Of a stretch of DNA of 64,000 nucleotides, positions 59,554 through 64,000 are shown one piece after another. The stretch is taken from the NCBI GenBank assembly GCA_907163375.1, contig CAJQUW010010319.1:33154-97153 (forward strand), given 5' to 3'. Origin of the DNA: Prostheceraeus crozeri. Taxonomy: Eukaryota > Platyhelminthes > Polycladida > Euryleptidae. Every line of letters starts with the position of its first letter. Positions within the stretch are counted from its first letter, which is position 1. Position numbers and translations under genes: made by a program. The notes under the pieces were generated by a model. That model did not search any database. It was not told the origin of the DNA and worked only from the letters and a program-made list of their open reading frames with translations.

Positions 59554-59695
59554 TTCTTCAAATCATTCAATGTCATGAGCTGCTGACTCTCTTTGACTTA
59601 TTGACCTAACGACGAATTTAACCGTGCAAGTATTTTGACTCCATAATAAATTAATTTCTAGTACAGTCTTCACATGACAGGTTTGACAACTGTTT

Positions 59696-59996
59696 CGGCA
59701 CTACTGCAGTTTAGTGCACCCTCTATGAAAGAGACGGAAACGCGCCTGCTGCAGTTTAGTGCACCCTAAAACAACGGCGCATTCTCCCGCAAACGATGAC
59801 TACGCACATTACACCGAAGCGCGCGCTCGGTGTAATGTGCGAAGACGAAGACACAGAAAGACACTCATTAATAACTATAGGGAAGAACGAACGGCATTCA
59901 TTCTGTTGATTAAATCATGTTGTTCTCACATGCATTTTAGGGTGCACTAAACTGCAGTAGGGGTAAAAGAGGGTGCACTAAACTGCAGTAGTGCCG
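59696..59996. mobile_element. 301-bp MITE with nested TIRs and central hairpin
   Basis: Outer TIR CGGCACTACTGCAGTTTAGT...(59696) and its complement ending 59996; an inner second pair ctgctgcagtttagtgcacc (59749) and ggtgcactaaactgcagtag (59941) repeats the same motif. The centre is a perfect 15-bp stem (59803-59817 with 59827-59841) with a 9-nt loop agcgcgcgc. No TSD could be identified. Confidence 0.75.
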
Positions 59997-60194
59997 TCCA
60001 TCTCACCTGAATGGTTCAAGTCTGCATCATGTTGCAAGGTGACTACATTGAGAAGGTTGCTCTGCCACAAGAAGACTGTTAGTTTGTAACGTGTATCCCT
60101 TTTTCTTTTTTGATAAAAAATGTTTAAATATCCATTTTTCTTTTTTGACAAAATATTGTTTTTGGTCGTCACTAAATTTTAAGTTATATATATA

Positions 60195-61515
60195 CAGGGT
60201 GAGTCAAAAAAACGAAATCTGATTATAAGGCGAAATAGTTATACTGTTTTTCATTTAACTAAAAATTAATATCCATTTAAATATTTATTGAAACTGTCTC
60301 AAAACATAAGCTGAAAATGTCTCAAAAGCACGCTAAAGAACTGACTCAAATTGAGCACCTTCCTGTTCAATACAAACTCTGCATCGGCGAACAAACGAAT
60401 CGTAAACTTTTTGGCATGTGTCGCGACTGAATACTGTAATCTCCTCACGAATATAGGCGGCCAACTCCGTCGTATTACTTGGACGTCGCGCATAAACTGA
60501 AACCCCACAAGAAAAAATCGCAGGTACTGAGGTCCGGAGACCGTGGAGGCCATTCGATGGGTCCTCGTCGACCGATCCATCTGTTAGGTAGATTACTGTC
60601 GAGAATAGCGCGGGCAGCAGAACTGTAGTGCAGAGGAGCTCCATCTTGTTGATAAAATCGGTGTCTGTTTTCAGCCCGTTGAAAAAAAGGGATGACATGA
60701 TCCTTTAGAATACCACAGTAGCGTTCACCGTTCATTGTTGTGCAGCTGATGTCGAACACACTGCTGTGCCCACACTGTCACTGATCTTCGATCTTGAGGC
60801 TTTTCAATGAAGACGTGAGGATTGTTTGCACTCCAGTAGTGAATGTTGTGCTTATTGACGGATCCGTTAACATGAAAAACTGCTTCGTCCGAGAAAACGA
60901 TAAGCAGATGAAAGTTCCGTTGGCGTTCAAGTCGTAAAGTTATCCACTGACAGAACTCAAGGCGTCTATCGTGGTCATCGTCAGACAGCTCTTGTACATG
61001 TCGCTTTGAACGGATGATATCCCTTTCGGTGTAGGCATCGAACAACACTTCGTTGAGATACACCAACTTCGCGACTTAGGCGGCGTGTTGAGATGTTTGG
61101 ATCACTTTCCACAAGCGGTTTTATCGAAGTGAAAATATCGTCTCCGCTTGCAGATATTGGGCGACCGCTACCTTCCTCACGATGGTTAATGTCACCGTAC
61201 ACCAGGAATCTCTTCACCCAGCGATGAACCGTTGAAGGGACTGGTGCTTCTTCCTCAAATTCTTCGCGAAACTTGCGCCTCGCCTCAGCAACGTTTTCGA
61301 ATGCGACAAGTTTTGCTTTCCTTTCCATACCTTGAATGAAGTTCAAATGACTTAGACCAGATTTCTTGGATGGAATTTCAACTACGAATAATAAAAATAC
61401 TGCCCAAGCGATATAGAACGCGACCATAGATATAGAGCATCAATAGACGAAGGAAATCAATGGCAATTGAAGACTATTTTTCAACATAATTCAGATATCG
61501 TTTTTTTGACTCACC

Positions 61516-61519
<4 letters not shown>
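60195..61519. mobile_element. Mariner-type transposon, 1325 bp
   Basis: Ends CAGGGTGAGTCAAAAAAACG and CGTTTTTTTGACTCACCCTG, flanked by TA. Length and a single minus-strand transposase reading frame are typical of mariner. The insertion site is itself (TA)n, 12 bp on the left and about 70 bp on the right, so the exact TA used is undecidable. TIRs agree at 19 or 20 of 20 positions, so the copy is fairly young. Confidence 0.92.
60333..61328 (-). pseudogene. Mariner-type transposase, frameshifted
   Basis: N-terminus (start probably ATG at 61326-61328, MERKAKLVAFENVAEARRKF) with paired HTH: STVHRWVKRFLVYGD and STRRLSREVGVSQRSVVRCL. The catalytic core: FSDEAVFHVNGSVNKHN (first Asp), YQQDGAPLHYSSAARAIL (second Asp) and WPPRSPDLSTCDFFLWG (third Asp). 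I count 36 residues between the second and third Asp, so a DD36D-type spacing rather than the DD34D of classical mariner. Overlapping frames 60981-61427, 60725-61066, 60475-60759 and 60333-60698 show about three frameshifts, all small, so it is inactive but recently so. All three catalytic Asp residues survive. Confidence 0.88.

Positions 61520-61590
<71 letters not shown>
61520..61590. repeat. (TA)n microsatellite
   Basis: About 70 bp of uninterrupted ta repeats adjoining the mariner right end; a shorter tatata run precedes the left end (60185-60194). Confidence 0.95.
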
Positions 61591-61591
<1 letters not shown>

Positions 61592-64000
61592 AATGTATAT
61601 TTATATATATTGAAAAAACTGGTAACCTACATCAAAGATCATCATAGGTTTACGTGAACCTATCTTTAGTGATCATTGCTGTATCAATTATCAATCATTT
61701 TCGATGAAAGTTTATTAAATGTCGCTTCAGTTGGATGCATACGACTCGGCTCCTCCCATCTTCTTGATATGTGCTTCACACGGTTTTCTCTACATGCAGG
61801 AAAATCCCCCATCCTTCTTCAAAAAATATGAGTAGACCTTCGATTTTAATACGCGCTTTGGAAGAGAAATCACACACGATTAACGTTCGGGTAAGTGGTA
61901 TGTGTTCTCAAACAAACTAATATTACATTTTCGTCTGATATGACCTTTGGTGCGTAGGTGTGATCGAGGAAGGCTTGTCTTCTCTACTAAATCGCCGAGT
62001 GAAGAGACGATCCTTTTTTCACTTTCACGGTTCATTTCCTCAACTATTACAAGCTTTACATGCAGCAGTGTCTCCTTACTTTTATTTGACAGAGAAAGTT
62101 GACATCAAGACAGTGACAGCTATACACGAGGATAGATAATTTGTTTGTATTATATTTCTGGTCTAGTTATAGGCCGGAGTCCGGACTCCTATCATTTGAC
62201 AGGACTCCGATCTCCAGCAAAAATGATAGGACTCTGGGACTCCGACTCGATCCGCATCCCTGGTTTAAAGTGTAAATAATGCATATATATACACGTATAA
62301 TTCTGATGTATTGTGATAATGTATATATTCAGATAATGTGTATTATATTCATGTATCAGTTCTAAATTGTAATGTGTAATTTTTGGAGCATTGAATTTGG
62401 TACATTATCATCACTAACATATTTGGACATTGCGCGCTTGTCTTAAATAACTAAGTGATAAAAAAAGCCTGTAGCTTATCATAGATTTGGTGCTTCTGAG
62501 GGCGTCAGATGGTTCGAGTCCATCATTCTCTCGGCTCTAGGGCTGTCTTCAGAGAATTGGGAAGGGCGCTATGATTGGATGCATCAATAATAGCATATAC
62601 ATATCTCGTCAGAAAACTGGTCACATAAACTCGCCATTACTCGTCTTCAGAAGTCATGCCTTGAGACGACTCGCTCACCAACAGCCAGCTGAGATGTGCT
62701 TTTTGTGACGAGCTGAACTGTCTTCAATCGTGGTAAGTCGTCGTCTCAATGCTGCTAGGGTTTAGGGTGGAATGTAAATTCCATTTAAAAATATACATCC
62801 CAGTGGAAAAATAGTAGTGGGGCCTACGGCAATCCAACGGCTGCGGGTTGGCAGTGAGTCGATTTTTGAAAATGGAAGAAATTGATTAGAAGCAGTAAAA
62901 AATGAAGTTGATGTACATGTGAATGATAAATACCAACCTCTACCCACTCAAAATTAGAATTTGGCTGAGTCGGTTGCGAGTTGGCACAGGCACCATAAAA
63001 GTGCGGTGTAATATGGCGGTAGTGCCTACCGCAAGCCAACTCCAGATGATTTTATTTCAATGGCCTCCCATAGAATAGTGCGCATTGCAAGGAAATGTGT
63101 CTGTGGTGTTTCTTGCAATGATGGTTGAACTATATACTCATCCAGTTGATCACAGCCCTATCAATGATCCTTAGTGTACGTGAATTACTGTTTACCGATT
63201 GTCAAATTGAGGAACGAGACATTTCCACACTGCTCCCGATATGATCTTTTGTCACCTTTGCATGATTATTCAATCAGCTATACGGCACTTCTACCAATTG
63301 TCTGCGCTGCATCACAGATGCATCAACATTTTTCGTTTTCATGAAATCAAACGAGCACCTAAACTTCTTATAATAGCAACATTCACGGAGGGCACATTTT
63401 GCCTAATATCTCCATGACGATTACTTAAATTCACTGTTAATGCTGCAATATTTTCTGTGGAGTTCAGTGATTGGTTATGTGATCTCCTGAGGAAAGCAAT
63501 GAAATCCTACACTCTCTAATTGGATTTGTGCTTCATGGGGAGTTGTTTGTGTGAGGTAAATATTTGTTGTAGAATTCGAAAAGCGGGAGTTTAATTTTGT
63601 CCAGTCATGTGTTATGGGCGCTTTCGTAAATGCAGAAACAGGCGAAACTGTTTTTGACCTTGAGAAACAGGGAAATCCCTCTCAATCAGCTGATTCAGAA
63701 ACAGCTAATACTTTCGTTTTTAATATTCAGAGAAAGCTGGTCTGAGTGAATTTTCATGTTCAGCAATGGTGCTTTTTAATTAAAAATTCCGTTGTTTGTT
63801 GTCATGATTCTTCATGAATTTTATTTCATCACGTGTATTCCACGTGAACCTCTGGATTGACTTGCGTGTCTCATTCAAAATGAATTAACACCGGGTGATT
63901 CACCAGAATATTCGTCCACGTCTATTTACACGTCTTACTTCTCATCTATAAGAGACTCCAAATCACGGTGCTTCTATTCTTCCCACCACATTTTTGTTGT
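61591..64000. other. No recognisable gene
   Basis: AT-rich sequence. 62170-62265 has ggactcc/gactccga repeats ending gatccgcatccctg, which looks like one end of a hAT-type element without a partner. Short direct repeats with gcgggttggca / gcgagttggca occur at 62843 and 62974. No supported gene. Confidence 0.4.

Noticed and set aside
61828-61890. Possible 21-codon first exon MSRPSILIRALEEKSHTINV followed by gtaagt
   Set aside because: An ATG and a donor are present, but the exon is too short to be significant in this much sequence and no partner exon was seen.
62170-62270. hAT-type right end (cgatccgcatccctg with gactccg repeats)
   Set aside because: No matching left terminus or target duplication within the window, so no element can be defined.

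Overview
This is a stretch of animal (metazoan) nuclear DNA, AT-rich and dominated by transposable elements. The host content visible is one well-supported exon (56689-56904, minus, NACHT-type ATPase) and one weaker candidate exon (21503-21832, plus). The mixture of hAT, pogo/Tigger, mariner, Penelope-like, CR1-like and REL-endonuclease LINE-like elements with a Polinton suggests an invertebrate, probably marine (lophotrochozoan, cnidarian or invertebrate deuterostome). I cannot name the species from sequence alone. Some regions look like imperfect long-read assembly: a 1930-base pure C run, a noisy (TCTAA)n tract and tandem units that differ mainly by indels.

Layout. 0-7 kb: a non-autonomous hAT (260-2603, perfect 8-bp TSD) with an internal 330-bp dimer, a small palindromic element, an inverted duplication and a second hAT-like element. 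7-12.6 kb: a fossil LTR retrotransposon with about 100-bp LTR-like ends, interrupted by a hAT (7869-8723) and by a TA-flanked long-TIR element (9943-11057). 12.6-21.4 kb: a TIR element, Penelope-like remnants with hammerhead-like motifs, and a 3-kb TIR element with a 9-bp TSD (18311-21341) that itself carries a nested hAT (19085-19692, perfect 8-bp TSD). 21.4-33.6 kb: candidate exon, LINE and RT fragments, a Tigger-like MITE abutting a 2-kb degenerate pentanucleotide array, and two CR1-like LINE copies.

33.57-54.84 kb is the main object: a Polinton (Maverick) of about 21.3 kb bounded by long inverted repeats, about 16.8 kb once the C run and a nested pogo/Tigger transposon (42698-45244) are subtracted. 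Recognisable parts are a penton-like protein, A32-like packaging ATPase, protein-primed PolB, a possible clamp-like protein, a tail-fibre-like coiled-coil protein, a capsid-like protein, a single ORF carrying a phospholipase A2-like domain and a retroviral-type integrase, and an adenovirus-type cysteine protease. It is a broken fossil, with roughly ten to twenty breaks, although the two TIRs remain very similar.

The most unusual signal is a family of at least 23 compact GC-rich DNA mini-hairpins inside the Polinton. They have 3-6 bp stems and mostly three-base loops of the GAA/TTC, AAA/TTT, GGA/TCC or GCA kind. Several occur as repeated two-hairpin modules and several are read through inside ORFs. 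Its genes also share a T-rich/ATTAAAAATG start context.

54.9-64 kb: fragments of REL-endonuclease-type LINEs around the NACHT exon, a nested-TIR MITE, and a mariner-type transposon (60195-61519) sitting in a TA microsatellite. The last 2.4 kb has nothing I can call a gene.
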